From NCBI RefSeq assembly GCF_001548095.1, contig NZ_AP014815.1, forward strand, positions 3,099,656-3,163,655: DNA of 64,000 nt, in the 5' to 3' direction. Below are positions 1 through 9,246 of this stretch, piece by piece. The stretch is from Geminocystis sp. NIES-3708 (GTDB lineage Bacteria; Cyanobacteriota; Cyanobacteriia; Cyanobacteriales; Cyanobacteriaceae). A program made the translations under genes and the position numbers. The stretch's first letter is position 1. Each line of letters starts with the position of its first letter. The notes below the pieces were generated by a model, which worked only from the letters and a program-made list of their open reading frames with translations, was not told the origin of the DNA and searched no databases.

Positions 1-1011
1 ACCAGCTACATCAATTCCTTTGTGCATTCTACCCCAGCGCCAACCATAACCAGAGGTAAATACTCCTTGGGCGGGCCAAATAAAACCATTAAAAGGACGA
101 CTATTATCTGGTAAATAAGGATCAGGGGAATTAATTTGTGGTAAATCAGGGGATACCATTTGTCCTGCAGAAGGAGTTACCATTGGGTTATAGTATTCTA
201 CTTGAATCGGTACAGAACTCATTAAGTTACCAGAAGAAGGCCCTTGATTTGTCTGGGGATTAGGAGCAGGATTAATAATTCTGCTATTTCTGCGATCTAA
301 ATTTTGATTAAAAGAAGTTCTCGTGTTACTAATTAAAGTTGGTCGTTCTACATTACCCAGAGTTTCTAGAGGTTCTGTTTCAGTCTGTTGTACGAAAATT
401 TCTTCATTAACTGAAGTTACAACAGGTATATTAATGGAGTTATTTGCTCTATCAGAATTATTAATTACAGGAGCAATATTACTTCTTTGCTCAACCTCTA
501 CAGGAATAGAGATAGATTGAGGCTCATTTTTGATATTTACTGGTGCTTGAAATTCAACTTTTATTGGTATTGACAAAGAGTTTTCTTGAACAACAGTAGA
601 AGTAGAAACTTCATTAGATGCAATTAGAGAAGGATTATTCAGAGTTTGAACTGAATTTTGTGGAGGCAGATTCGCTGTTTTAACAACATTGAGTTCTACT
701 GTTTCCGTTGTTACTTCTTCTAAGGGTGTCACTTGAGCATCTTTTGCAATAGTATAAGTGTTATTTGTTACATTATCTATGGCAGTGGATGAGAGATTAT
801 TGCTCAATTCGGAGTCAATAGTGTTGGATGCTTCTACTAACATTGAGACTTGTTTAACACTGTTAACCAATAAAGTCGGCTTGGAAAGCTCTAAACTTTC
901 GGTGGGTAAAGTGGAGGTAGCTGCTTTAGCAGATTCAGGATAAACGATTAACCCTAAAGCAATTAATAAAATGCCCTGAGATAATTTTTGTGATTTTGAT
1001 TTTAGATTCAT
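1..1011 (-). CDS. M23-family murein peptidase, partial at window edge
   Basis: Minus-strand gene starting at ATG 1009-1011; 337 codons are visible and the C-terminal end lies outside the window. Residues about 8-30 form a hydrophobic signal peptide ending near SAKAA. A long Ser/Thr/Asn-rich low-complexity linker follows. The last visible part contains a SGYGWR segment and then HKGID, the first half (H-x3-D) of the zinc site of LytM/M23 endopeptidases; the second half (HxH) should lie off the edge. The family cleaves peptide cross-links of peptidoglycan outside the cytoplasmic membrane. The second M23 gene of this window (21751-22386) has a similar SGYG entry and a much shorter linker. The family call is firm; whether this copy is an active enzyme cannot be judged from the visible part. 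Confidence 0.8.
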   Translation of the reverse strand, partial: MNLKSKSQKLSQGILLIALGLIVYPESAKAATSTLPTESLELSKPTLLVNSVKQVSMLVEASNTIDSELSNNLSSTAIDNVTNNTYTIAKDAQVTPLEEVTTETVELNVVKTANLPPQNSVQTLNNPSLIASNEVSTSTVVQENSLSIPIKVEFQAPVNIKNEPQSISIPVEVEQRSNIAPVINNSDRANNSINIPVVTSVNEEIFVQQTETEPLETLGNVERPTLISNTRTSFNQNLDRRNSRIINPAPNPQTNQGPSSGNLMSSVPIQVEYYNPMVTPSAGQMVSPDLPQINSPDPYLPDNSRPFNGFIWPAQGVFTSGYGWRWGRMHKGIDVAG

Positions 1012-1383
1012 GTACAATTTCCTTTTACTCGTCACACTCTAAATTTTTGAGAGCAAACTATCGAGTTAGCGATAATCTACCATGAGAAACATTAAATTAT
1101 TATTATTTTTAAGTGTAAATTCTAGCTCAATGTATCAAGAAATGTCACTTTATTTTTAAATTAATGATATAAATTTCTTATACTTTGATTTAATGTTCTT
1201 AAACCAAAATTCAAAAAAGTTCAGCTATAACAATTACTATCAAAAACTTTAGCTAAAATAAATCAAGTAAGATCAATTTAGTAAATTATTATCTATTTTC
1301 TTGTTATTTAAAAGCATTTATTACAATTGATAATTTTTTTAAATAACTTTTTGTCGTTTAATATTAAGAGGAAAAAATCAATT
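1012..1383. other. Divergent intergenic region
   Basis: A 372-base AT-rich stretch between the M23 peptidase (leftward) and the small hypothetical gene (rightward). It should carry both promoters. I see no RNA gene, repeat or credible reading frame in it. A poor in-frame start at 1327 exists for the downstream gene but encodes an unconvincing N-terminus. Confidence 0.5.
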
Positions 1384-1719
1384 ATGTCCTATTCTTTCGA
1401 CATTGTTGGAGTCACACCTATTTTGGACTTTTTCTATTATCAACAACAAGTAGAACAAAATCCAAAACGTAGTAAAGCCTATCTTGGTAGTTATCAATGT
1501 ACTTTAGATAGTTTTATTCAATCTACGCAAATGATTCCCAAAAAACCTGACTGGAATTGGGATCAAGTCACTGAAAGTATTGTCAATTTTTGGTTAGAGC
1601 AAGAAGAAACCATCGAACAATGGAAACAAACTTTTGAAAATTCCAATCCACAAAATTTGATTATTGCTAGAGTCGCAAATGTTAAATGGTTAAGACAGGA
1701 GTTTCAATCATTATTGTAA
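1384..1719 (+). CDS. Small conserved-type hypothetical protein
   Basis: I do not recognise a named family. The protein is 111 residues from ATG 1384, chosen because AAGAGGA lies a suitable distance upstream and because the longer frame from 1327 adds only a Phe/Asn/Lys-rich stretch. The product is soluble, with no membrane segment or signal peptide. It is acidic and rich in Trp, Gln and Phe, with a central PDWNWDQV segment and a predicted mostly helical second half. It stands alone between divergent and convergent neighbours: argB converges on it with about 87 bases between the stops. Codon use matches neighbouring genes, so it is very probably real; the function is unknown. Confidence 0.6.
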   Translation: MSYSFDIVGVTPILDFFYYQQQVEQNPKRSKAYLGSYQCTLDSFIQSTQMIPKKPDWNWDQVTESIVNFWLEQEETIEQWKQTFENSNPQNLIIARVANVKWLRQEFQSLL

Positions 1720-1806
1720 AGTAGTTAACAATTCATGATAAGAAAACCTGAACAGTTAATAAAATTAAATGCAGTTTTTTAATTGTTAATTGTTAATTAT
1801 TAATTA

Positions 1807-2694
1807 TTACGGTACGATCATCGAACCAATACCATCATCTGTAAAAATTTCTAGTAACAAAGCATGGGGTAATCTTCCATCAATAATATGTGCCGCTTTT
1901 ACTCCTTGAGCTAGCGATCGCACACAACAATTGACTTTGGGAATCATGCCACCGCTGACAACTCCTTCATCAATTAAATCTCTTGCGTCTTGAATAGAAA
2001 GTTTATAGAGTAAAGTAGAAGGATCTTTATAATCTTCTAAAATTCCGGGTGTATCAGTAAGTAAAATTAATTTTTCAGCACCTAAAGCGGCGGCAATTTC
2101 TCCAGCTATGGTATCAGCATTGATATTATGAGCTTGACCTGTATGATCAGCCGCAACACTAGAAATAATTGGAACATAACCACTTTTAACTAAAGAGTCA
2201 ACTAAGCTACTATCAACGCTGAGGACTTCTCCCACAAAGCCAACCTTTTCCCTATCAACGGATCTGGCTTGGACTAAATTACCATCTTTACCACAGATGC
2301 CGACTGCTCTACCTCCAGCATTATTCACCATAGTTACTAATTCTTTATTAACACGACCCACTAGCACCATCTCGACTACATCCATAGTAGCCGCATCGGT
2401 CACTCTTAAGCCATCTTTAAATTGAGGTTCAATACCTAATTTTGTCAACCATGTGTTAATTTCCGGTCCACCACCATGAACAACGACAGGGCGAACTCCC
2501 ACAGAAGCCAAAAAGACAATATCACGGATAACATATTCTTTGAGAGTACTATCTTTCATCGCCGCACCACCGTATTTAATAACGATCGTACGCCCTGAAA
2601 ATTTTTGTATATAAGGTAAGGCTTCACTTAAAACTCTAACTCTCGTGGCTTCTGTTTCTTGTATATACTCGCTTTCTTTTTTATCCTTTGTCAT
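1807..2694 (-). CDS. argB: Acetylglutamate kinase
   Basis: This enzyme phosphorylates N-acetyl-L-glutamate with ATP, the second and controlled step of arginine synthesis in the cytoplasm. The 295-residue product has the amino-acid-kinase fold. KYGGAAM near residue 40 is the phosphate-binding lysine loop, VHGGGPEIN near residue 75 binds substrate, and [12 protein letters not shown] near residue 190 is the conserved nucleotide/substrate segment. The N-terminal helix (about residues 12-30) is typical of the hexameric, arginine-inhibited type. In cyanobacteria this type is activated by the PII protein; that is family knowledge, not visible here. The ATG at 2692-2694 is unambiguous. It is a single gene; the next gene upstream (gdhA) is over 300 bases away. 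Confidence 0.96.
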   Translation of the reverse strand: MTKDKKESEYIQETEATRVRVLSEALPYIQKFSGRTIVIKYGGAAMKDSTLKEYVIRDIVFLASVGVRPVVVHGGGPEINTWLTKLGIEPQFKDGLRVTDAATMDVVEMVLVGRVNKELVTMVNNAGGRAVGICGKDGNLVQARSVDREKVGFVGEVLSVDSSLVDSLVKSGYVPIISSVAADHTGQAHNINADTIAGEIAAALGAEKLILLTDTPGILEDYKDPSTLLYKLSIQDARDLIDEGVVSGGMIPKVNCCVRSLAQGVKAAHIIDGRLPHALLLEIFTDDGIGSMIVP

Positions 2695-3008
2695 ATTTTT
2701 TATTAACTTTATTTCTCAAAAAATTACATTACTGAATAAGGTGACATAAAAATTGTTCATAGATAGCTTTTTTATGTACTTAATAAGCTAAAAATCTCCA
2801 GAAAAACCATAAAATACCTGAGTTCGATATAAATTTTTTAGGAAAGATTAGACGACAAGACTAAAAAACAACAAGAGAATTGACTTAAAAAATATTAAAA
2901 TTGATTTTAGACAATTATTTATCAAATTGAATTTTCTTCGGTGGGTAAAAGTTGGTATATCATCAGTCTTAAATCCTTCTTTTTCAAAGTTTTTTAGGTT
3001 ATGAATTG
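2695..3008. other. Intergenic region with an 18-bp dispersed repeat
   Basis: This 314-base stretch lies between gdhA and argB, both on the minus strand. At 2816-2833 it carries ACCTGAGTTCGATATAAA, identical to the left end of a MITE-like element at 49988-50005. No matching right end is obvious here, so it may be a solo end. The rest is AT-rich with no credible reading frame. Confidence 0.5.
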
Positions 3009-4295
3009 TTAAATACCTTGATAATAATCTCTTGTACCTTTTGCTGACATTGCTTCATTTAAACGATTAAGAGCATTAATATAAGCAGAAGTACGCATAT
3101 TAACGCCAAATTCTTGAGAAATACGCCAAACAACTTCCGTTTCCTCAATCATTCTTACTTTAAGTCTTTCCTGAACTTCTGTTAAACTCCAATATAAACC
3201 GTTACGATTTTGTACCCACTCCAAATAACTAACAGTTACTCCTCCAGCATTAACAAGAATATCAGGAAAAACATGAATACCTTTAGTATTTAAAATAGCA
3301 TCTGCAGAAGAAGTAATTGGACCATTTGCTACTTCAAATATATATTTTGCTTTAACGTCATGGGCATTTTTTTCGGTGATTTGTTTTTCCAATGCCGCAG
3401 GAATTAAAACATCAACATCAAGAGTTAATAATTGTTCATTAGTAATTACTTCATGATCAATAATATTGCAAACACTGTCTTTACAGTAAACCCCAGTAAC
3501 GGTGAGATGATTTTGCTTGTATTGACGAATACTAGGAATATCTAAACCTTGGGAAGCATAAATTCCCCCTTGAGAATCACTAACGGCGACGACTTTATAA
3601 CCTGCTTTATTGAGTAGTTGTGCTATCTGTGCTCCAGCATTACCAAAACCTTGCACTGCAATAGTTGTTTTTTCGGGAATCTGACCAAATTTGGGTAAAA
3701 CAGTATTCATGACATGAAAAGCACCAGTCGCCGTAGCAGTGTCTCTACCTTGACTACCACCCATGGTTAAAGGTTTTCCTGTTACCACACCGGGGGAAAT
3801 ACGACGACGAATAATACTATATTGATCCATCATCCAACCCATAATCATTTCGTTGGTATAAACATCTGGTGCGAGAATATCGACATCTGTGCCAATAAAA
3901 TCAGCGATGGCTTCAATATAACCCCTACTTAATCTTTCTAACTCAGCCCTAGATAATTCTTTTGGGTTAACAGTAATACCACCTTTAGCCCCACCAAAAG
4001 GAAGATTCAATAAAGCACATTTAAAAGTCATCCAAAAAGCTAAAGATTGCACTTCATCAAGAGAGACAGAAGGATGATAACGAACTCCACCTTTACCTGG
4101 TCCTCTAGTATCATCATATCGTACTCGATAACCTTGAAAAATTCTCAACGAACCGTCATCCATACGTACGGGAATAGAAACACTAAGACTAGCTTTAGGA
4201 TATTTCAACCTAGAAAACGCATCGTCAGAAATTGATACATATTTCAAAGCCTGTTCTAATCTGACACTAGCATCTGCCAATAAAGATTGAGACAT
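3009..4295 (-). CDS. gdhA: Glutamate dehydrogenase (Glu/Leu/Phe/Val family)
   Basis: It catalyses reversible NAD(P)H-dependent amination of 2-oxoglutarate to glutamate in the cytoplasm. From ATG 4293-4295 the product is 428 residues, the length I know for cyanobacterial GdhA. An upstream TTG/ATG extension to 4355 would add a Lys/Asn-rich tail and is less likely. The dimerisation/catalytic domain contains PFGGAKGG with the catalytic-site lysine at about residue 104. The Rossmann domain carries VQGFGNAGAQ near residue 215. The C-terminal part (VNAGGVTVSYLEW) is the conserved family block. The gene lies just upstream of argB in the same direction, and dnaX sits 72 bases upstream, but separate promoters are plausible. 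Cofactor preference cannot be read safely. Confidence 0.93.
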   Translation of the reverse strand: MSQSLLADASVRLEQALKYVSISDDAFSRLKYPKASLSVSIPVRMDDGSLRIFQGYRVRYDDTRGPGKGGVRYHPSVSLDEVQSLAFWMTFKCALLNLPFGGAKGGITVNPKELSRAELERLSRGYIEAIADFIGTDVDILAPDVYTNEMIMGWMMDQYSIIRRRISPGVVTGKPLTMGGSQGRDTATATGAFHVMNTVLPKFGQIPEKTTIAVQGFGNAGAQIAQLLNKAGYKVVAVSDSQGGIYASQGLDIPSIRQYKQNHLTVTGVYCKDSVCNIIDHEVITNEQLLTLDVDVLIPAALEKQITEKNAHDVKAKYIFEVANGPITSSADAILNTKGIHVFPDILVNAGGVTVSYLEWVQNRNGLYWSLTEVQERLKVRMIEETEVVWRISQEFGVNMRTSAYINALNRLNEAMSAKGTRDYYQGI

Positions 4296-4367
4296 AATTT
4301 TAATTTCCGAAAACTCTCTAATATTACTTTTATTTAACCATTTTCTGATTACCAAAAGAACTATTAT

Positions 4368-6209
4368 TTAAAAGGGAATATCATCATCGTCAAAATCTTC
4401 AACTTGAGGACGATTAACAATTTTCACATCAGAAATTTTTGATTCGATAGTTTTTGTTTCAATCAAAACAATTTCACCATTAAGACTTTTCGCTAAATTT
4501 TCCGCTGCATTTTTAGCTGTAAGATTTTTATTTTGTTGGATAGAAGGAGTTATTTCCGCAGAAGATACGGGAGGTTTATTTTTAGGTTGTTTTAAGGGAA
4601 TTACATTATTGATGGGTGGATTATTTTGATTATTATTAACAAAAGGATTCTCTGATACCGATTCATTTAATTTTGTCTCAGAAATATTTTCTTTTGATTC
4701 TTCTTTATTTGACTTTAAATTTTTATCCTCAAAGAAAAATACTGTCATCGGTTGCCCGAAAACTTTTTGAAAACTATTTTCTATCTCTTTTTTGTTTTTA
4801 TTTCCAACTTCTAAGAGAAATTTACTACCGACACTAATTTTAATTGCATTACCTTCGATACTAGAAATATGACAATTTTGACGGAAAAAAGATTTTGTAG
4901 TCATCAAATTAATGCTATTAGCAACCTTTTCTTTCACATCAATAAAAGAAGTTAAATCGACTTTTTCGATATTTTCTGGGATGGTTTCAATCGTTTCAGT
5001 TTTTGGAATTGAGGGGGTTGGTGGTGCCACATTATCGGAAGATCTTGTCATAGTTTGATTCTTGACTACTGCTGAAGATGTTGTAATTTGATTACTCATC
5101 ATTGTAACAGTATTCTCATTAGCAGATGGTAAAAGACTTAATAAAGTTATTTCTAACCATAGTCGAGGTTGGGTTGTGTTTTTAATTTGTACTTCACTGT
5201 CTTTAAGTTTTTTTGATCCCTGTAAAATGGTGCTTAATTGCCAATTAGGTGCTTCTTTGATCAACTTTGACCAAATTTCAGCCGTAATCGCTACTAAATC
5301 ATTCCTTTCAGGTGCTGTTTTTGCAATTAAGAGGTTTAGATAAAAATTAGCTAAATTTTGTAATACAGTTAAAGGTTCTCTTCCTCGATCTAACAGTTTT
5401 CGACATTGAGTTATTACTGTTTCAGGATTATCAGTAGCGATCGCTTGTATTAATTCTAATAAATCTTGTTCAGATACTGCACCAACTAAATCCCAGACTT
5501 TTTGAGGTGTAATGGTATCCGATAATAGGCTAAGTTGATCTAATAAACTTTGAGCATCTCTCATACCACCATTGGATAATTGTGCAATTAAAGTTAATGC
5601 TTCAGTGGTTATAGCAATATTTTCTTTGATGGCAATATCTTGCAAATGATTTACCATTGCTTCTAAAGGAATACGGCGATAATCGAATCTTTGACATCGA
5701 GATATAATAGTAGGTAATACTCTTTGAGGATCTGTTGTTGCTAAAACAAAAATAACTCTTAAAGGTGGTTCTTCCAAAGTCTTTAAAAGAGCATTAAAAG
5801 CAGCCGTACTAAGCATATGACACTCATCAATAACATATACCTTATAACGACATTGAACAGGGGCAAATTGAGCTTTTTCGATGATTTCTCTAATATTATC
5901 AACTCCTGTATTACTAGCGGCATCGATTTCTATGACATCTAATGCTGAACCATTTGTGATACTTCTACAGGCTTCACATACCCCACAAGGTTGAGCAGTA
6001 GGACGATCACTTTCAAGACAGTTAAGAGATTTAGCTAAAATTCTAGCACTAGATGTTTTTCCCGTACCACGAGGTCCACAAAAAAGATAAGCAGGAACAA
6101 TTTTCTCACTGTTGATAGCATTAATCAGAGTTTGGGCTATGGCTTCTTGCCCAGCTAATTGAGCAAAGGTTTGAGGTCTGTATTTATGATGTAAAGGCTC
6201 GTAAATCAT
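4368..6209 (-). CDS. dnaX: DNA polymerase III subunit gamma/tau
   Basis: The clamp-loader ATPase opens the beta sliding clamp at the replication fork. The 613-residue product starts MIYEPLHHKYRP. It has a Walker A loop GPRGTGKTS at about 45-53, zinc-binding cysteines at about 64, 75, 78 and 81, a DECHML Walker B box near 130 and the sensor segment SRCQRFDYRR. After about residue 370 comes a Ser/Thr/Asn/Lys-rich linker and a tau-like C-terminal domain ending in an acidic DFDDDDIPF tail. Some cyanobacterial dnaX genes carry an intein in the ATPase domain; none is present here. gdhA lies 72 bases downstream in the same direction. I see no obvious slippery A-run for a programmed gamma frameshift, though I did not examine every A tract. 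Confidence 0.95.
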   Translation of the reverse strand: MIYEPLHHKYRPQTFAQLAGQEAIAQTLINAINSEKIVPAYLFCGPRGTGKTSSARILAKSLNCLESDRPTAQPCGVCEACRSITNGSALDVIEIDAASNTGVDNIREIIEKAQFAPVQCRYKVYVIDECHMLSTAAFNALLKTLEEPPLRVIFVLATTDPQRVLPTIISRCQRFDYRRIPLEAMVNHLQDIAIKENIAITTEALTLIAQLSNGGMRDAQSLLDQLSLLSDTITPQKVWDLVGAVSEQDLLELIQAIATDNPETVITQCRKLLDRGREPLTVLQNLANFYLNLLIAKTAPERNDLVAITAEIWSKLIKEAPNWQLSTILQGSKKLKDSEVQIKNTTQPRLWLEITLLSLLPSANENTVTMMSNQITTSSAVVKNQTMTRSSDNVAPPTPSIPKTETIETIPENIEKVDLTSFIDVKEKVANSINLMTTKSFFRQNCHISSIEGNAIKISVGSKFLLEVGNKNKKEIENSFQKVFGQPMTVFFFEDKNLKSNKEESKENISETKLNESVSENPFVNNNQNNPPINNVIPLKQPKNKPPVSSAEITPSIQQNKNLTAKNAAENLAKSLNGEIVLIETKTIESKISDVKIVNRPQVEDFDDDDIPF

Positions 6210-6352
6210 GGGTAATTAGGAGTTAAGGAGACTAGGAGAAAATGTTTATGTCTTTTTGCCTTCTCTTATTTTTAATTATTAATTGTTAATTGTTATTATC
6301 CATTATGATTAAATATTAAAATTTAAAAAACCGCTTTTAATAAAGAAAAGCA

Positions 6353-7522
6353 ATGATTAGAAAATTACAAAAATGGCTCAAATTACAATCTGACACCATT
6401 GAAGCTCATAATCCTCTTGAGAGTGAAAGTGATAATCATCACTCGCCGACTGAAATTTCATTATCTCACAATTCAGAAAAATCTTTGAAAGATAGAGATT
6501 TAGAATTCCTTTTTCATCAATTATTAGAAGGAGTCGTTAATGGTTGGCAAGAAAATCGGATTGAACAATTTTTTCAGAAGTTACAGCCAAAAATTACAGT
6601 TGAAATATGGCTTGATTGGTTACAACGATATCGTAATAAATTAGTTGTCTCTCCTGCACCTCATAATCACTTTGCGGCGAGAATGATCATTTTAGGTGAA
6701 AAAACTGCTTCTTTACCGTTTCTTCGTGCTGTTGGCGATTTAGCCTATGAAATTGGGAAAGAATTATTAAATCGAGCGGAAAATAATTCCTTAGCTGAGT
6801 CTTTGCGACATAATCTCAATAATGACTCTCAAGATTCTAATGTCATTGAAAATCAAGAAAATTCTGAGCCTATTTCTTTAGGAGATGTTCTTCATTTATT
6901 ACAAAATGACCCCGATTTTGCTGAAGATACTGCTCGTCAATTGGGTATTGATACAAAAGATCCCGGTATCATCATGGAAAAAATAGTTCAGGAAAGTGAG
7001 TTAATTACTCCTATTACTCCTATTACTCCTATAGATTCCGTTTCTTCTGATACTGTTAATGATTTGTTTAATCTCGGTTTGGAAAAAGCCTCTACAGGAG
7101 ATTTAGAAGGTGCGATCGCTTATTGGGATCAAGCCTTATCTATCAACAATAACTTTTCTCAAGCATGGCATAATCGAGGTAGTGCATTAGCTTATTTACA
7201 ACATTTTGAGGAAGCCATAAAAAGTTTTGATCGTGCCATTGCTTTAGATGTAAACTATCATCAGTCGTGGAATGATCGTGGGAATGCCTTATATAGTTTA
7301 CATCGTTGGCAGGAAGCCGTTACTAGTTGGGATCGTACTCTAGGATTAGAACCAAATGATTATCAAGCATGGTATCATCGTGGCTTAGCTTTAGAAAAAC
7401 TCAATTTATTTTCAGAAGCGATAAGTAGTTTTCAAAAATGTTTAAGTATTTATAATAATTATACTCCTGCTCAAAATGCTGTAAACAGAGTTTTAAAAGT
7501 GATAAAGGGCAAAGGACAATAA
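6353..7522 (+). CDS. Tetratricopeptide-repeat protein
   Basis: A 389-residue cytoplasmic protein of unknown partner. Residues 1-225 are a non-repetitive N-terminal region found with TPR modules in cyanobacterial proteins. From about 236 there are four TPR units, recognisable by recurring AWHNRG / SWNDRG / AWYHRG turns and A-x3-W/F-D helices. Between the two parts sits a short (Thr-Pro-Ile) repeat encoded by a 9-base repeat (ACTCCTATT) near 7007-7033, probably a flexible linker. TPRs bind proteins; no enzymatic motif is visible. The gene starts at ATG 6353 and is followed after 46 bases by pgeF in the same direction, so the two may be cotranscribed. Confidence 0.85.
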   Translation: MIRKLQKWLKLQSDTIEAHNPLESESDNHHSPTEISLSHNSEKSLKDRDLEFLFHQLLEGVVNGWQENRIEQFFQKLQPKITVEIWLDWLQRYRNKLVVSPAPHNHFAARMIILGEKTASLPFLRAVGDLAYEIGKELLNRAENNSLAESLRHNLNNDSQDSNVIENQENSEPISLGDVLHLLQNDPDFAEDTARQLGIDTKDPGIIMEKIVQESELITPITPITPIDSVSSDTVNDLFNLGLEKASTGDLEGAIAYWDQALSINNNFSQAWHNRGSALAYLQHFEEAIKSFDRAIALDVNYHQSWNDRGNALYSLHRWQEAVTSWDRTLGLEPNDYQAWYHRGLALEKLNLFSEAISSFQKCLSIYNNYTPAQNAVNRVLKVIKGKGQ

Positions 7523-7568
7523 TTAAATTAACCAGTAATAAAAGATTTTCAATTCTATTTTATTAACT

Positions 7569-8354
7569 ATGGACTCATCTCAATGGCAGTGGCAAGAAAC
7601 AGAAAAAGGAAGTTTTCTCACCTGTAAATTATTGGCAGATTGGCAACATGGTTTTTTTTCTAATCATTTTCACCAACAATCGCCAGAAGTTTTGATTAAA
7701 TATCTTCACCCTCAAGCTTCGAGTTATCGAGTAAAGCAAATTCACAGTAATATAGTGGTATCAACAAATACTATTAATGATCATCAAGTTAGTAATGATA
7801 ATTTAGTGGAAGCAGATGGAATTATAACAGAAAAATCTTTACAGTCTGTTTGGTGTGCTAGTGCTGATTGTACGCCTGTATTAATTGCTGATTCTCATAC
7901 CGGTAAAGTTGCAGCTATTCATTCAGGGTGGAGAGGCACATCTACACAAATTGTGGCTAATGCGATCGCACTATTTCAATCTCAAGGCAGTAAGTTAGAA
8001 AATTTATTATTTGCTTTAGGTCCTGCTATTGATGCTAAAGTTTATCAAGTTGATAAAGAAGTAGCGATAAAAGTTTTAAATACGATAATCCCTGATGCTA
8101 AAAATTCAGATTCTGAAGATCTTTTAACACAAGGTTATGAATTCCCTAATCAAGTAATTATTCTTGATGATGAAGTCAATAAAGTTAAATTAAACGTTAC
8201 TCAAGTAATTAATTTACAAATTCAAAAACAAGGCATCTCTCCTGATAATATTGCCATCGCACCCTATTGTACTTATCAAAATCCTGAATACTTTTTTTCT
8301 TATCGGCGTACTCACGAAAAAAATGTACAATGGTCAACTATCATATCCTGTTAA
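7569..8354 (+). CDS. pgeF: Peptidoglycan editing factor PgeF (YlmD/YfiH, multicopper-polyphenol-oxidase-fold)
   Basis: A 261-residue single-domain protein of the YfiH/laccase-domain family. Visible hallmarks are the first metal/active-site His in KQIHSN (about residue 58), SADCTPVLIAD with the active-site Cys (about 99) and HSGWRGT with the second His (about 117). Family members have been shown to act as purine-nucleoside-processing enzymes and, in E. coli, to remove misincorporated amino acids from peptidoglycan precursors. Which role applies here is not evident from sequence. The gene follows the TPR gene in the same direction and is followed by a small CsbD gene with its own leader. Confidence 0.88.
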   Translation: MDSSQWQWQETEKGSFLTCKLLADWQHGFFSNHFHQQSPEVLIKYLHPQASSYRVKQIHSNIVVSTNTINDHQVSNDNLVEADGIITEKSLQSVWCASADCTPVLIADSHTGKVAAIHSGWRGTSTQIVANAIALFQSQGSKLENLLFALGPAIDAKVYQVDKEVAIKVLNTIIPDAKNSDSEDLLTQGYEFPNQVIILDDEVNKVKLNVTQVINLQIQKQGISPDNIAIAPYCTYQNPEYFFSYRRTHEKNVQWSTIISC

Positions 8355-8488
8355 ATTTAATATTAAGATTTGTATCTTAACTCAGTGAATTTACTTAAAA
8401 AAAAAAATCATCTTTTATAATCGAACATACGCAAAGTTGTAAAGTTAACTCAACTAAGTGATTCTCAAAATTTAAACAGGAACACATT

Positions 8489-8674
8489 ATGAGTATTAAA
8501 GATAGAGCGAAGGCAACAGCCAAAAATATTGAAGGTAAAATTCAAGAAGCCGTTGGAAATATAACAGATAATCCAAAAGCACAACTTGAAGGTCAAGCAA
8601 AACAAGTTGAAGCAAAAGTTCGTCACACGACTGAGAATATCAAAGACGAAATAAAAAAAATTGTTGACCAATAG
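8489..8674 (+). CDS. CsbD-family small stress protein
   Basis: A 61-residue hydrophilic protein rich in Lys, Ala and Glu. It starts MSIKDRAKATAKNIEGKIQEAVG, broken here only by length; the KNIEGKIQEAVGN segment is the CsbD signature. GGAACA lies 7 bases before ATG 8489 and works as a ribosome binding site. CsbD-like proteins are abundant under general stress in many bacteria, and their molecular role is not settled. The gene has its own 130-base leader after pgeF, so independent stress control is likely (inference). An open frame on the opposite strand is a shadow of this gene. Confidence 0.88.
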   Translation: MSIKDRAKATAKNIEGKIQEAVGNITDNPKAQLEGQAKQVEAKVRHTTENIKDEIKKIVDQ

Positions 8675-9246
8675 CTTTTTTTAACACTATTTAAGATTTT
8701 TTAGAGAATAAATAGTTAAAACATTTTTTAATAGTCAGATAAATTTACTTCTAGTATCCGATGAAGTAAATAAGTTTATTGACCTATTCAATAAGAATAA
8801 GATAAATTTTTCTTTTTGATAAAACTTTTGATCAGCATTGTATAAAATGGTTGTTCAAATAATATATTAGTATTAATGCTTAAGATATAAACCGATTATC
8901 TTTATCGGCAAGTTTAGCTATATCAGTAATCACAAATATTACCATTCGTTAGTTTTGCATCTTCATAGAGTTGATTAATCACAACAGCAATATCGTTTTT
9001 CACTCAACGTCAAACTAATCTTGCTATCAATGGATATTACTTTATCAGTAATAAAATCCAAAAACTTAATGACAACATAATTGGTGATCGCCAAATTCAA
9101 GCTATAGAGAAAACTATAGAAGTTAAATATTAAGTTGCACATATTACCAAAAATTTTGATAGTAAAGATCAAATTATAGTCGATTAATAATTAATAACAT
9201 TACAAAGTTTATTTTGAGCTAAAAATTGATTTGTTGGAGTTTTATT
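8675..9246. other. Intergenic region with a possible decayed reading frame
   Basis: A 572-base gap. Near 8982-9132 one plus-strand frame reads without stops for about 50 codons (ending EKTIEVKY before TAA). It lacks a start, a ribosome binding site and any family match I can name. It may be the tail of a dead gene or chance. The rest is AT-rich, with no RNA gene visible. The final part holds the ribosome binding site (GGAG, about 9235) of the radical SAM gene. Confidence 0.35.

Noticed and set aside
323-520. Plus-strand frame opposite the M23 gene
   Set aside because: It is antisense to the low-complexity linker of the peptidase gene; codon use fits the minus strand.
4368-6209. Possible intein in dnaX
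   Set aside because: The 613-residue product is continuous with intact ATPase motifs and no extra splicing-domain sequence.
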